A stretch of 54,926 bases of DNA from positions 1 to 54,926 of the forward strand of contig JALHLK010000035.1 of the NCBI GenBank assembly GCA_022844565.1, written 5' to 3'. The position numbers were made by a program, and so were the translations under genes. Positions 43,112 to 53,045 of this stretch are shown here, piece by piece. This DNA comes from Saprospiraceae bacterium (GTDB lineage: Bacteria > Bacteroidota > Bacteroidia > Chitinophagales > Saprospiraceae). The stretch's first letter is position 1; each line of letters begins with the position of its first letter. The notes under the pieces were generated by a model. The model had not been told where the DNA came from, made no database searches, and was given only the letters and a program-made list of their open reading frames with translations.

Positions 43112-44740
43112 TTACTTTCGAAAAGGAATAAAATTCCAATTGACTTTTTCTTTATTTCTTAGAATTGTAAGGAACAGCGTAGTGGGTGGGAAATTATCAA
43201 TATCAATGTTAAATACCTTATCTCCAAACTGCGGTGGAGTAATTTTTCCACTTTTCAAAACTTGTCCGAGTGGATTATGCAAATAATACTCTATTTCTTT
43301 TTCGTCTGGAGTAATATAATTGACCACCATGTTATTTGCCACTTGGCTTACAAAATTAATTTTGAGATCTCCTTTTATGGCAGGTTTGATGATTTGATTA
43401 CTGCAAATGTCCTGTAAGTTGACATAGGCATCAAATGCATTAATATGACCTCCACTTACTGTTCTTGTTTCTAAGGATGTGGTTTTAACTGCTGATTTCA
43501 TTATTATCTTTTTCATTTCCAAAGCAAGTGCTCTTGGATTTGTTCTGATTTGTTCATCAAGATTAGAACAATCAGCAGAATATAAGAGACCTATTAAACC
43601 TGCAATTACAGGTGCACTGGCCGAAGTCCCCTCATCAGCTTTATAGCCATTATTATTGGCCAAACCTAAAATATTTTCTCCAGGTGCTGCAATATCTACA
43701 AATTTTTTGCCGTAACCAGAGCCCGATGCTAGTGCTCCCATTTGATCATTGTTGGTCACCGTAATCAAAAACTCAGATTCGCATGTTGTTGGTAAATCTC
43801 CTACGATATCGATATCAACATTAGCGTTGACTACAGACCCAACAGATACAATACCTTGTGCACCCAGTAAGTCATACATCTCGCACCAAGGCCTAAAAGC
43901 AGGGTCAGTGCCAAATTTCTCTGCAAGGCCGCCTGAATAATTTGCAGTAACAATCAAAGCACCTTTTGCACCATTTGTCTGATTGTATAATTTACGCATA
44001 TTTAGAATATAGTCATATCCTTTTAGTAGGTTGGAAACGTTAGTTACACCAGTTAATGGAAGGATTTTTACATTCCAATTTACCCCTGTAACGCCCATAT
44101 TATTATTTCCCCTTGCTCCTGCTACACCCGTGACCCAAGTGCCGTGAAATCCAGATGAATGAACTCCATTGCCACTTTGTATATTAATTCCACTAATATC
44201 ATCTTTAAAACCGTTACCATCGTCGTCTAAACCATTAAGAGGAATTTCAAGAGCATTGATATAAATATTTTCTTTTAGGTCACTATGATCTACTTGTATT
44301 CCTGTGTCGAGTATTGCTATTACGATATCTTTGCCGTTTTTTGTTTTCCCGCCTGTTGTATACTCCCAAACTTTAGGTAGTTGTAAGAAATCTATGTACC
44401 ACTGTTCTGCAAGTCTAGGATCATTTGGTCGATTTCTCTCTTCTAAAGTATAGTCATAAGATAAGTACTCTGTTGCAATATTGTTCTTTAATTGATTGAA
44501 AGTTTTGTCATCAATTGGTCTAGTAAAATTGATGAGATATAAGCTTAAGTCCTCACTAATCGACTCAATCGTAAATCCATTACCTTCACTATTGAAAGAA
44601 GCGAGCTCATAATAGTAATTATTAATTTTTTGGCTCTTGATAATAATTCTTTCTTTGATGATGTTTTGACCAATCAATTTTGAAGTACTAAAAAAGGAAG
44701 ACATACAACAAAAGAAAAGTAGAATTATATTTTTATTCAT
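43112..44740 (-). CDS. Secreted S8 subtilisin-like serine protease
   Basis: A secreted protease of 542 residues. The chosen start is ATG 44740 (the ORF opens upstream with TTG 44797), because a TATTTTTG promoter box lies at 44784-44777, downstream of that TTG. The signal peptide ends near KLIGQ. Catalytic D is in VIAILDTGIQVDH, H in HGTWVTGVAG, and S in GTSASAPVIAGL; the middle part has GDDGNGFKDD-type calcium-site-like acidic residues. A C-terminal strand-rich segment (about 465-542: EIEYYLHNPLGQVLKSG) looks like a divergent T9SS sorting domain. The natural substrate is unknown. Confidence 0.88.
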   Translation of the reverse strand: MNKNIILLFFCCMSSFFSTSKLIGQNIIKERIIIKSQKINNYYYELASFNSEGNGFTIESISEDLSLYLINFTRPIDDKTFNQLKNNIATEYLSYDYTLEERNRPNDPRLAEQWYIDFLQLPKVWEYTTGGKTKNGKDIVIAILDTGIQVDHSDLKENIYINALEIPLNGLDDDGNGFKDDISGINIQSGNGVHSSGFHGTWVTGVAGARGNNNMGVTGVNWNVKILPLTGVTNVSNLLKGYDYILNMRKLYNQTNGAKGALIVTANYSGGLAEKFGTDPAFRPWCEMYDLLGAQGIVSVGSVVNANVDIDIVGDLPTTCESEFLITVTNNDQMGALASGSGYGKKFVDIAAPGENILGLANNNGYKADEGTSASAPVIAGLIGLLYSADCSNLDEQIRTNPRALALEMKKIIMKSAVKTTSLETRTVSGGHINAFDAYVNLQDICSNQIIKPAIKGDLKINFVSQVANNMVVNYITPDEKEIEYYLHNPLGQVLKSGKITPPQFGDKVFNIDIDNFPPTTLFLTILRNKEKVNWNFIPFRK

Positions 44741-45069
44741 ATGTTCAATTTTGAAAGTAAATATAGTTGCAAAAAGCAAAAATATATGAGAACTCAAATC
44801 ATTTTTATTTTCACATAAATTTGAATAAAATTTTCATGTCAAAAATGAAAAAAACATTTGATATAAATTAAAGTTCGCACATTTTTGTTGCAGAAAAAGC
44901 AAAAATTTTAAAAACGTTAACTAATTAACTGTTAAATTAGATTTTTTAGTATTATGAGAGTTCTAAAAACGCTATTTCTATTTCAAAAAAATTATCTAGT
45001 TGTGTACACTTTGTGACTGCAATGGTAAATTACTGGATCAATTTTACACCACTATGATTGAAAACTTTT

Positions 45070-47760
45070 TTAGATGCCACCTTCACCGCCTTCACCACCT
45101 TCTTTCTCACCTTCACCGCCTTCTTCTTCAATTATTAGTTTACCGTCTTTTATTGGAACGCCATAATATTCTTCAGCAAGTTCCTTTAAACTTCGGCCTT
45201 TGTTTTCACGAATATATTTTGCATAATTTGTATCACGCATCATCTCACTATAAAGTCCCGGCTGAATACCCATTCTCAGCGCACAGCTAGTTTTATTATT
45301 TGCATATTCGTTATTTTCAAATTTAGCTAAAGCAATTTTATTGTATTTTTTACCTTTGGTTTTGTCTGTATACAGTTTATACCAGAAATTACCTACTACG
45401 GGCAATGCTGACGCACCTCCGCGACCTAAATCCATAGTCCTGAATCTTACGGCCGGACTTGGTCCCCCAACCCAACATCCTGTGGTGAGTTCATCATTAA
45501 ATGCGATAAACCAGCCATCACTATTATTTTGAGTTGTACCAGTTTTACCCGCAAATTCGCCATCAGGCACATATTGACTTCTTAGATTATTACCCGTGCC
45601 TGCATCAATAACACTTCTCAACATTCTTGACATTACATCTGCATTATCTCCACTTAATACTCGATTTTTTTCATTTTGAGTATATTTTACCTTTGAAGCT
45701 TTATTTTCATATATTACCTTACCTTTTCTTTCGGTTATCATGCTGATTATGGTAGGTTCTGGCCGAACTCCATGATTCGCAAAAGTGCCATAAACTTTCA
45801 TCATATCAAAAAGGGTTGCTTCAAGCGCACCTAAACTAATCCCATACTCTCTTGGGATTTTTGAGGTGACACCTAAACTTTTGGCCATATCGATAGATTT
45901 CTGAATACCTACTTCCTCGATAATTTTTACTGAAACTACATTTATACTGTGTGTGAGCGCTCCTTTCATGGAGTACCAACCACTGTAGCTATTATTTGTG
46001 TTTCGAGGTGTCCATTCTCCAAATGTTTTTTGGCTATTTGAAAAATATTTGCATGGGCTAATACTATCGTTCACAGCGGCTGCATAAATGACCGGCTTAA
46101 ACGTAGACCCAACTTGCCTCTTACTAAGAATATGGTCATATCTGAAGTATTTAAAGTTTGTACCTCCTACCCATGCTTTAATAGCTCCTCTTTTATGGTC
46201 CATGGCCATAAAACCAGTATTGAGCATTAAGAAGTAATGCTTTATACTGTCGTAAGGTGTCATAATCGTATCTGTATCACCTCCTCCATTATTCCATGTG
46301 AAGATCGTCATTGGTACTTTTACTTCTTTGAAAATACTATCAATTTTAATTGAGTCGACGCCTTGTTTTTTTAAGTTTTGATACCGTTGACTTCTTACCA
46401 TCTGTTCATCAAGCCATTTATCATCTCCCCAAGCTTTTTCATTTGGATAACCTTTCCAATGTTTATAAAACTCGGTTTGAAGATACTTCATGTGTTTGTT
46501 GACCGATTCCTCTGCATATTTTTGCATCTTTGAATCAATACTTGTGTAAATCTTTAGACCATCTCGATAAATACTATAATCAGAACCGTCTATTCTTTTG
46601 TATTTTTTAAGTATTCTAGGCAGCTCTACTATTCTAATATATTCACGTAAGTATGGAGCCAAACCATCGTAATATTCAGTGGTAAACCTTGAAGCTCCTA
46701 ATGGTTTTTCAATTGCTGCTTTATATTGAGTTTCATTGATCTTTCCTTTTTCTAAAAGGTTAGATACAATTGGTAATTTTTCACTATCAAAAGAAAAGTC
46801 TTTGTTTTGAAGCATCCGTTTGAGTACAAGGTCTCGCCTCGCTTTAGAATCGTTTGGATTACGGGTTGGGTCAAGGGCAGTAGAAGCTTTAAGCATACCA
46901 ACTAAGGTAGCTGCTTCTTGGGGCTCAAGGTCAGAGGCTTTTTTGTTGTAAAAATATTTACTAGCCACGTTGATGCCAAAACGATCGCCACCGAATGGCA
47001 CTGTGTTTAAATAGAGGTTAATTAATTCCTCTTTGTCGTATATAGCCTCTAGTTTTATAGAAGTTAGGTTTTCTCTTATTTTATTTAACAAAAGACTTAT
47101 ACCTGGCAATTTATACCTTTTTCGAGGGTAAAGGTTTTTCGCTAACTGCTGAGAAATGGTAGATCCTCCTCCAAAACCTGTGTTTTGTGTTGCCATACCT
47201 TTAAAAATTCTAAACCACGATGTAAAGTCTATACCTGAGTGCTCGAAAAATCGTTTATCTTCTACAGCGAGGAGGGCTGTGATTACGTATGGCGATATAT
47301 TTTCTAAAGTGATTTCTGTTCTATTTTCTATATAAAATTTACCAATTAAGACACTGTCCGCAGTATAAATTTCAGTTGCATTGGAATTTTCTATGTTTTT
47401 CAGGTCTTCTTTATTTGGCATTTCACCAAATAAACCAAAAGAGGTGGTGATGATCAAGATTAATAAGGTTGCAATTCCTATTTTACCCAACGTCACCATC
47501 CAAGATATCGCTAATGCTGGTTTTGGATTCTTTTTTTCAAATTCAGCATATTTGTCTCTAAAAGGTTTAGCAAATTCATTAATTGGCTGCGTGATAGGCT
47601 TTGCGGCTGTTCTTACAGGCTCTGTGAGCTGGTATAATTTGCTTGTTAAAGAGCTATAAACGTTATTTAAATAATTAAAAAAGGTCCCGATTAAGACCAT
47701 CAGTTTTTTTAAGTTTTCGTTTTCGTTAAGTATGTTCCTAAGTTTGTTCATTAATTCCAT
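45070..47760 (-). CDS. Penicillin-binding protein 1A (class A, transglycosylase/transpeptidase)
   Basis: An 896-residue bifunctional cell-wall synthase, inner membrane. A TM segment (about 90-113) is followed by the GT51 domain: AVEDKRFFEHSGIDFTSW and GGSTISQQLAKNLYPRKRYK. The transpeptidase domain has RQVGSTFKPVIYAAAV (catalytic S), the SIN motif and GKTGTT. The C terminus is an acidic Gly/Glu repeat (about 875-896) with no known role. There are two possible starts, ATG 47760 and ATG 47751; a TATCTTTG box lies just upstream at 47781-47774. Confidence 0.94.
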   Translation of the reverse strand: MELMNKLRNILNENENLKKLMVLIGTFFNYLNNVYSSLTSKLYQLTEPVRTAAKPITQPINEFAKPFRDKYAEFEKKNPKPALAISWMVTLGKIGIATLLILIITTSFGLFGEMPNKEDLKNIENSNATEIYTADSVLIGKFYIENRTEITLENISPYVITALLAVEDKRFFEHSGIDFTSWFRIFKGMATQNTGFGGGSTISQQLAKNLYPRKRYKLPGISLLLNKIRENLTSIKLEAIYDKEELINLYLNTVPFGGDRFGINVASKYFYNKKASDLEPQEAATLVGMLKASTALDPTRNPNDSKARRDLVLKRMLQNKDFSFDSEKLPIVSNLLEKGKINETQYKAAIEKPLGASRFTTEYYDGLAPYLREYIRIVELPRILKKYKRIDGSDYSIYRDGLKIYTSIDSKMQKYAEESVNKHMKYLQTEFYKHWKGYPNEKAWGDDKWLDEQMVRSQRYQNLKKQGVDSIKIDSIFKEVKVPMTIFTWNNGGGDTDTIMTPYDSIKHYFLMLNTGFMAMDHKRGAIKAWVGGTNFKYFRYDHILSKRQVGSTFKPVIYAAAVNDSISPCKYFSNSQKTFGEWTPRNTNNSYSGWYSMKGALTHSINVVSVKIIEEVGIQKSIDMAKSLGVTSKIPREYGISLGALEATLFDMMKVYGTFANHGVRPEPTIISMITERKGKVIYENKASKVKYTQNEKNRVLSGDNADVMSRMLRSVIDAGTGNNLRSQYVPDGEFAGKTGTTQNNSDGWFIAFNDELTTGCWVGGPSPAVRFRTMDLGRGGASALPVVGNFWYKLYTDKTKGKKYNKIALAKFENNEYANNKTSCALRMGIQPGLYSEMMRDTNYAKYIRENKGRSLKELAEEYYGVPIKDGKLIIEEEGGEGEKEGGEGGEGGI

Positions 47761-47970
47761 TCAGATTCAAAACGCAAAGATATTAAAATTTGATATTTTT
47801 AATAAGTAAATTTTAGAGTCAAAATTGAGGAATAAAATTTTAATTTCTCATATAATTTATAAAAAAAATTTTGCGATTGATGAAAATTTAGTTTACAGAA
47901 TAATAAAATTTCGAAAATGATATTCAACTTTTTTAATACTTTTGCGCAATAATTAAAAAATAGTAGAAAT

Positions 47971-49068
47971 ATGGCACTTAAATGTGGTATTGTAGGCTTA
48001 CCAAATGTAGGAAAATCAACTTTGTTTAATGCATTGACTTCAGCTAAGGCTTTAGCTGCAAATTATCCTTTTGCCACAAAAGATCCAAATGTAGGTATCA
48101 TCACGGTGCCAGATCCAAGATTGGATGCATTGTCTGATATTGTCAATCCAGAAAAAGTGCAACCAACTACCGTCGAAATAGTCGATATTGCTGGTTTGAT
48201 CAAGGGAGCAAGTAAAGGTGAAGGTTTAGGAAATCAGTTTTTAGCCAACATCAGAGAGGTGGACGCGCTTGTGCACGTTATTAGATGTTTTGAAGATGAT
48301 AATGTCATACACGTTGAGGGTGGGGTAGACCCTTTGCGAGATAAGCAAATAATTGACAATGAACTTATTTTAAAAGATCTAGAGACACTCGAAAAAAGAG
48401 TGGATAAATATAGAAAATCTGCTAAAAATGGGAATAAAGATGACTTAAGAAGGGTTTCTTTTCTCGATGACTTATCAAAGTTTATGGAAGATGGTAATCC
48501 TGCTAGAGCATTTGAAGTGGAAGATGATTTGAAAGAATTATTTGATGAGTTGTACCTATTGACTGCAAAACCTGTGCTGTACGTCTGTAATGTAGATGAA
48601 GCTTCTATTCAAAATGGAAATGACCTTACAAGAAAATTTGAAGCACATGTGGCACCTGAAAAGGCAGAAGTGATTCAGATTTGTGCTGGTATCGAAGCAG
48701 ATATCTCAGAATTGGAGTCTAAAGAAGAGCGATTGGAGTTTGTAGAAGCTATGGGTTTAAGTGAGCCGGGTGTAAACAAAGTGATCAGGGCTTGTTATTC
48801 AATTTTAAATTTGATCACTTATTTTACAGCAGGCGTTAAAGAAGTAAGAGCTTGGACCGTTATTAAAGGTTCGAAGGCACCTCAAGCTGCTGGGGTAATC
48901 CATACTGATTTTGAAAAAGGGTTTATTCGCGCAGAGGTTATAAAATATGATGATTATGTTCACTTTAAATCTGAGGCAGCGGTAAAAGAAGCCGGTAAAA
49001 TGGGTGTAGAAGGCAAAGAATATGTGGTCATTGATGGCGATATTATGCACTTTAGGTTTAATGTTTAG
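47971..49068 (+). CDS. ychF: Redox-regulated ATPase YchF
   Basis: A 365-residue Obg-like ATPase. The G1 loop GLPNVGKST is at 8-16, with switch and G3 elements DIAGLIKGASKGEG (about 72-85) and the NxxE-type specificity motif (NVDE) that gives ATP rather than GTP preference. A C-terminal TGS domain (AWTVIKGSKAPQAAGVIHTD) completes the family layout. It acts at the ribosome and in stress. The length is standard. A TACTTTTG box is found about 25 bases upstream. Confidence 0.96.
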   Translation: MALKCGIVGLPNVGKSTLFNALTSAKALAANYPFATKDPNVGIITVPDPRLDALSDIVNPEKVQPTTVEIVDIAGLIKGASKGEGLGNQFLANIREVDALVHVIRCFEDDNVIHVEGGVDPLRDKQIIDNELILKDLETLEKRVDKYRKSAKNGNKDDLRRVSFLDDLSKFMEDGNPARAFEVEDDLKELFDELYLLTAKPVLYVCNVDEASIQNGNDLTRKFEAHVAPEKAEVIQICAGIEADISELESKEERLEFVEAMGLSEPGVNKVIRACYSILNLITYFTAGVKEVRAWTVIKGSKAPQAAGVIHTDFEKGFIRAEVIKYDDYVHFKSEAAVKEAGKMGVEGKEYVVIDGDIMHFRFNV

Positions 49069-49122
49069 AATTTTTTATTAAAATCTTTTAACCTTTCAGA
49101 AGGAACGGTGTTTAAAGGAGCG

Positions 49123-49992
49123 ATGAAGATATTGCTTAAAAATACCTTGACAGGGCACAATGCTAGTATTTATAAATTGTTAAATGCTGGGGAGTCGACT
49201 TTTTACTCTTTGGGAGGTGATGGGTATTTGGTCTCTTGGAATACTTATTCAGACGACGGTGTGCTTCTTGCAAATGCGGATGATAAATTATTTTCTGGAG
49301 CCATCATTTCTAAAGATATCGTAGTTGCCGGCGGCTTTTCTGGACAGCTATATTGGCTCGATATCAACAAAAAGGAGATAATAAAGAGGGTATCACTTCA
49401 CAAAAAAGCAATTATGGATTGTATAGTTGATAGGGATCGATTATACACGGTAGCTCAGGATGGGGCACTTGTCATTTGGGATATCACAACAATGTCATCT
49501 CTTGCTACATTTTCGATAACACCATTTGGCCTTAGAACGGCTCACTTTTTAGACCTTAATTTGTTGCTTATCGGTGGGATGGATGGCTATATGTACTTGG
49601 TGGATACTTTGCAGATAAATATAGTGAATAGGTGGAAAGCACATGAAACTTCGATATTTTCTATTTTGTCTGATGATGAAAATATTTATACAAGTGGCAG
49701 AGATGCAATGATCAGAAAGTGGAAAAAACTTGATCAATCCCTTCAACTAGAAGTCGCAGCTCATTGGTTTACAGTGAATACGATGATTTTTGTAGATCAA
49801 CACATCATCTCGGCTTCACGTGATAAAAAGATAAGAATCTGGGATGAAAACCTTAATTTGGAGCAATCCATTGATGTGCAAACAGGTGGCCATGTCAATT
49901 CTGTAAACAGCATCATTAACAAGCGAGAAGAAGGTATCATCGCAACTTGCAGCGATGATAGGACTATCAAGCTTTGGTCAATTTTACATTGA
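49123..49992 (+). CDS. WD40 repeat protein
   Basis: A beta-propeller protein of 289 residues from ATG 49123; an upstream GTG (49108) is in frame, but it would precede the first blade. Six to seven WD-type units are visible, for example [18 protein letters not shown] at the start, [11 protein letters not shown] and [13 protein letters not shown], and the last [14 protein letters not shown]. Such proteins act as scaffolds; no partner is known. The 3' end overlaps rocD by 9 bases, so the two genes converge. Confidence 0.85.
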   Translation: MKILLKNTLTGHNASIYKLLNAGESTFYSLGGDGYLVSWNTYSDDGVLLANADDKLFSGAIISKDIVVAGGFSGQLYWLDINKKEIIKRVSLHKKAIMDCIVDRDRLYTVAQDGALVIWDITTMSSLATFSITPFGLRTAHFLDLNLLLIGGMDGYMYLVDTLQINIVNRWKAHETSIFSILSDDENIYTSGRDAMIRKWKKLDQSLQLEVAAHWFTVNTMIFVDQHIISASRDKKIRIWDENLNLEQSIDVQTGGHVNSVNSIINKREEGIIATCSDDRTIKLWSILH

Positions 49993-51252
49993 CAATATCG
50001 TATTTTCAATGATATCGCAACATTCTTGTAATTGAGCCTCGGTCATCACAAGCGGAGGAGCGAATCTTATTTTATTGCTGTGAGTAGGTTTTGCAAGTAA
50101 ACCATTGTCTCTCAGTTTTAGACAAATATTCCAAGCCATTTCAGCATCTTCTGCATTGTCTATGATGATGGCATTGAGCAAACCTTTACCCCTTACACCG
50201 ATTACGAGAGGAGATTTTTCTATAAGTTGTTGCATTCTTTCTCTAAAAATGACCCCTAATTTATAGGCATTTTCTGCTAAATTTTCTTCTTCTACTACTT
50301 CCAAAGCAGCCATTGCAACAGCACAAGCTAGTGGATTACCACCGAATGTCGACCCGTGGGTACCCGGTTTGATCACTTGCATTATGTCATCATTGGCCAG
50401 TACTGCTGATACGGGTAAAACACCGCCACTCAGCGCTTTCCCAAGTATTAAGATGTCGGGTCTCGCTTCATATTTGTTCTCACATTTTGACCTTGATTCA
50501 CAGGTACAATTGCCACAAGAAGCCAATAATCTACCTGTTCTAGCTATTCCTGTTTGTACTTCGTCTGCTATGAATAAAACATTGTGGTCTTTGCAAAGTT
50601 GAGCTATAGTGGGCAAGTATTGATCATTTGGTACATACACACCTGCTTCGCCTTGTATAGGTTCTAAGATTACACCTGCTACATTTGGATCTTGTAATGC
50701 CTCCGTCATCGCTGGTATATTGTCGTATTCTATTACTTTGATACCGGGTAGAAAGGGACCATAGTTTGCTCGAGCTGTTGGGTCGACTGATGCAGAGATA
50801 ATCGCAGTAGTTCTACCATGAAAATTATTTTTTGCAAAAAGGATAATGGCTTTATTCTCTTCGATGCCTTTTATTTCATATCCCCATTTTCTACATATTT
50901 TCAAAGCAGTCTCAACGGCTTCTACACCTGTATTCATTGGTAAAACTTTATCAAAGCCAAAAAATGAAGTGATAAATTGCTCGTAAATTCCTAATTTATT
51001 GTTGTAAAATGCTCTTGAAGTCAGTGTCAATTCCTGTGCTTGATCTATTAAAGCATTAATTATTTTTGGGTGGCAATGTCCTTGATTGACAGCACTATAA
51101 GCAGATAAGAAGTCATAATATTCTTTGCCTTCTACATCGTATACAAATACACCCTTACCTTTAGCTAAAACAACAGGAAGTGGATGGTAATTATGTGCAC
51201 CGTATTGATCTTCTATGGCAATTAGTTCTTCAGTTAATGTTGTCGTAGTCAT
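49984..51252 (-). CDS. rocD: Ornithine--oxo-acid aminotransferase
   Basis: A 422-residue class III PLP enzyme that transfers the delta-amino group of ornithine to 2-oxoglutarate. It has the motifs [12 protein letters not shown] (107-118), the [11 protein letters not shown] metal/cofactor-contact region and [10 protein letters not shown] with Schiff-base lysine K272. A small insertion before this, [13 protein letters not shown] (C246, C249, C251, C257), has a CxxCxC pattern rare in this position. It is cytoplasmic. A TATCTTTG box lies at 51291-51284. Confidence 0.94.
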   Translation of the reverse strand: MTTTTLTEELIAIEDQYGAHNYHPLPVVLAKGKGVFVYDVEGKEYYDFLSAYSAVNQGHCHPKIINALIDQAQELTLTSRAFYNNKLGIYEQFITSFFGFDKVLPMNTGVEAVETALKICRKWGYEIKGIEENKAIILFAKNNFHGRTTAIISASVDPTARANYGPFLPGIKVIEYDNIPAMTEALQDPNVAGVILEPIQGEAGVYVPNDQYLPTIAQLCKDHNVLFIADEVQTGIARTGRLLASCGNCTCESRSKCENKYEARPDILILGKALSGGVLPVSAVLANDDIMQVIKPGTHGSTFGGNPLACAVAMAALEVVEEENLAENAYKLGVIFRERMQQLIEKSPLVIGVRGKGLLNAIIIDNAEDAEMAWNICLKLRDNGLLAKPTHSNKIRFAPPLVMTEAQLQECCDIIENTILSM

Positions 51253-51492
51253 TATATTTTATTTATCAAATTTTAATATTTGGCAAAGATACATCTTATA
51301 AATAGATAATTGAAGAGTCCAACATGTTTTGAATGTTCAAATTTTCAAATGTTGGAAATTTTCAAATGTTGAGAATCATAACCAAAAAATGAAATATCCA
51401 CTGGTGTAAAAGGGTGTAGTACTTTAATTAGGGGTGTTGCACTTTTAATATTACCTACATATCTAAAATGGGTTCCGTAATGAAAGTCTAAC

Positions 51493-51936
51493 TTATAGCC
51501 CCATTTCTTTGTAAAATATGAGTTTCCAATTACCATCAATTTTTGAAAAACGACGGATCATGGTATACTGACCACTTTTATCTACCGTCATTTCGGTAAT
51601 TACATCATTAAAATTGATATATTGTTGAGAGTAGGTACCATTCATATCATCAAAAGGGCGGTGCAATTTCCATTCTTCTGCATTGAGCGATATGGTTTCT
51701 TCATCATCTTCTGGGTGTTGTTTTGCGATTTGCTTTTGAAGGGGCCACTGAATGCTATTCATTTGAAAAATACTGTCGTTACTAAACTTGTCAATAAAGG
51801 TCATAAATCCATCCGGGAGTTTTACTTCTTCAATTTCGCCACTCAAATCTTCGTCCACCGTTGCAGCATTATCGTCTTTGCATCCAGTAGCTACCAAGAG
51901 AAGTAGAGCGAATATACTACATAATTTCATAGACAT
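51493..51936 (-). CDS. DUF4348-type lipoprotein
   Basis: A 147-residue lipoprotein from ATG 51936 (MSMKLCSIFALLLLVATGC, lipobox ATGC, C19). The ORF extends to 51978, but that would place 62 bases inside the upstream PPTase gene, so an internal start is preferred; ATG 51930 is equally possible. The mature part has the DUF4348 pattern FMTFIDKFSNDSIFQMNSIQ. The function is unknown. The overlap with the PPTase gene, 20 bases, is unusual but small. Confidence 0.72.
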   Translation of the reverse strand: MSMKLCSIFALLLLVATGCKDDNAATVDEDLSGEIEEVKLPDGFMTFIDKFSNDSIFQMNSIQWPLQKQIAKQHPEDDEETISLNAEEWKLHRPFDDMNGTYSQQYINFNDVITEMTVDKSGQYTMIRRFSKIDGNWKLIFYKEMGL

Positions 51937-52561
51937 ATACCAAGGTGAAATCTTCAAATATTTCATGTTTGCATTCATATTTTTTTGTTGTATTTTCTAT
52001 ATTTAACGTAGCCCAAATGGCTGTTGGCAATTCCTCTTCAATTTTAAAAGGATCTAGGTGGATATTATTTATCAAACTTGTTCCTTTTTTGCCGAAGGCT
52101 TTGTAAACCGCTTCTTTTGTGCCCCATATTGCATGCAAATATAAGAGTTCTTTGTCTTTGGGTATAAATTTTTTTTCATCCTCACTGACAAACTTTTTAG
52201 CGATCATACCTATTTTGTCTATGTGGTACTGTATATCGATACCACACGGTAGCAATCCATGAATTGTTGCTACATAATTTCTAGAATGAGACAGGGAGAT
52301 ATATTGATCAAAATCTTGTAAATAAGGCTTGCCGTGCTCATCTTTTACACACGCAAATCGATCTTCTTGACCTAGTGAGACGTGTAAAAGGTATCTAGAA
52401 GCTAGCCATTCGACTCTTTTTTTTGACGAAAGCTCTGCAAGTTCAGTAATTTCTGATTGCAATAGTACCAAATTTTTTCTAAAAAAAGATTCATCCTCTT
52501 CGATTTTCCATATCCCTATGGACAAGTCTGAAGTTGTTTTAAAAAATTTTTGTAAAGCCAA
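51917..52561 (-). CDS. 4'-phosphopantetheinyl transferase (Sfp/AcpT superfamily)
   Basis: A PPTase that adds the phosphopantetheine arm to carrier proteins. It has the magnesium-binding LPCGIDIQ and the WGTKEAVYKAFG motif, the core of the Sfp type. A start at TTG 52561 (MALQKFFKTTSDLSIGIW) gives 214 residues and matches the usual N terminus; the ORF could extend to TTG 52600. The two candidates cannot be separated by sequence alone. The target carrier protein is not in the window. It ends 20 bases inside the DUF4348 lipoprotein gene. Confidence 0.87.
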   Translation of the reverse strand: MALQKFFKTTSDLSIGIWKIEEDESFFRKNLVLLQSEITELAELSSKKRVEWLASRYLLHVSLGQEDRFACVKDEHGKPYLQDFDQYISLSHSRNYVATIHGLLPCGIDIQYHIDKIGMIAKKFVSEDEKKFIPKDKELLYLHAIWGTKEAVYKAFGKKGTSLINNIHLDPFKIEEELPTAIWATLNIENTTKKYECKHEIFEDFTLVYVYEIM

Positions 52562-52600
52562 GATTTTTATTTTATCACAAATTAAATAAGAATTGGGCAA

Positions 52601-52820
52601 TAGTTATTGTTTGGAGAGGGAAATTATTTATTTTTTACCTGCCGAGTTTTGTGGGTTTTTTATTCCCGTAGATTTTCGTAGAATGGTTTTTCCCGCGGAT
52701 TTTCGTAAGTTTTTTTTCACCAGATTTATGCTGATTGGTTTTGATTGATTTTTTTTATGCAGATATTCGCAAAATATATCTGTTACCTATAACCATTTAA
52801 ATCTTCCCACATCCATCACA
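52601..52820. other. Gene-free region with CCCGTAGATTTTCG-type repeats
   Basis: CCCGTAGATTTTCGTAGAAT and CCCGCGGATTTTCGTAAG are imperfect tandem copies separated by T tracts. A TTTATGCAGATAT (52754-52766) is repeated in inverse orientation at 54534-54546, on the other side of the RHS module. No promoter is recognised for the next frame. Confidence 0.5.
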
Positions 52821-53045
52821 ATGCCTGGCAATAAAGTGATAACCAACACTTATGACGCCACAGGTAAAAAGGTTACGGTAACAAAAACTGACAATGGTTC
52901 ATTTATATCAAAACAACAATACCTCGATGGCGTCGAGTATCAAGAAACTGTAAGTGGTACCCGCACACTAGAAGCCATCTATCACGCAGAAGGCCGTCTC
53001 TTCAATAATGCTGGTACCCTGCGTCATGAATTTGCTATTAAATAA
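52821..53045 (+). pseudogene. RHS-repeat fragment, interrupted by a 4-bp frameshift
   Basis: The 74-residue frame has RHS-type repeats (NTYDATGKKVTVTKTDNG; YLDGVEYQETVSGT). It ends in RHEFAIK, then TAA, where an intact RHS protein would continue DHLGNTRLTF. That continuation is present 4 bases later in the next frame. A tandem TAAA (53039-53042 and 53043-53046) explains the shift. There is no start or signal for a full-length RHS protein, so the N-terminal thousands of residues are missing. Confidence 0.8.

Noticed and set aside
51345-51539. A 64-codon minus-strand frame after the DUF4348 gene
   Set aside because: It partly overlaps the end of that gene in another frame and the rest is AT-rich and motif-free.
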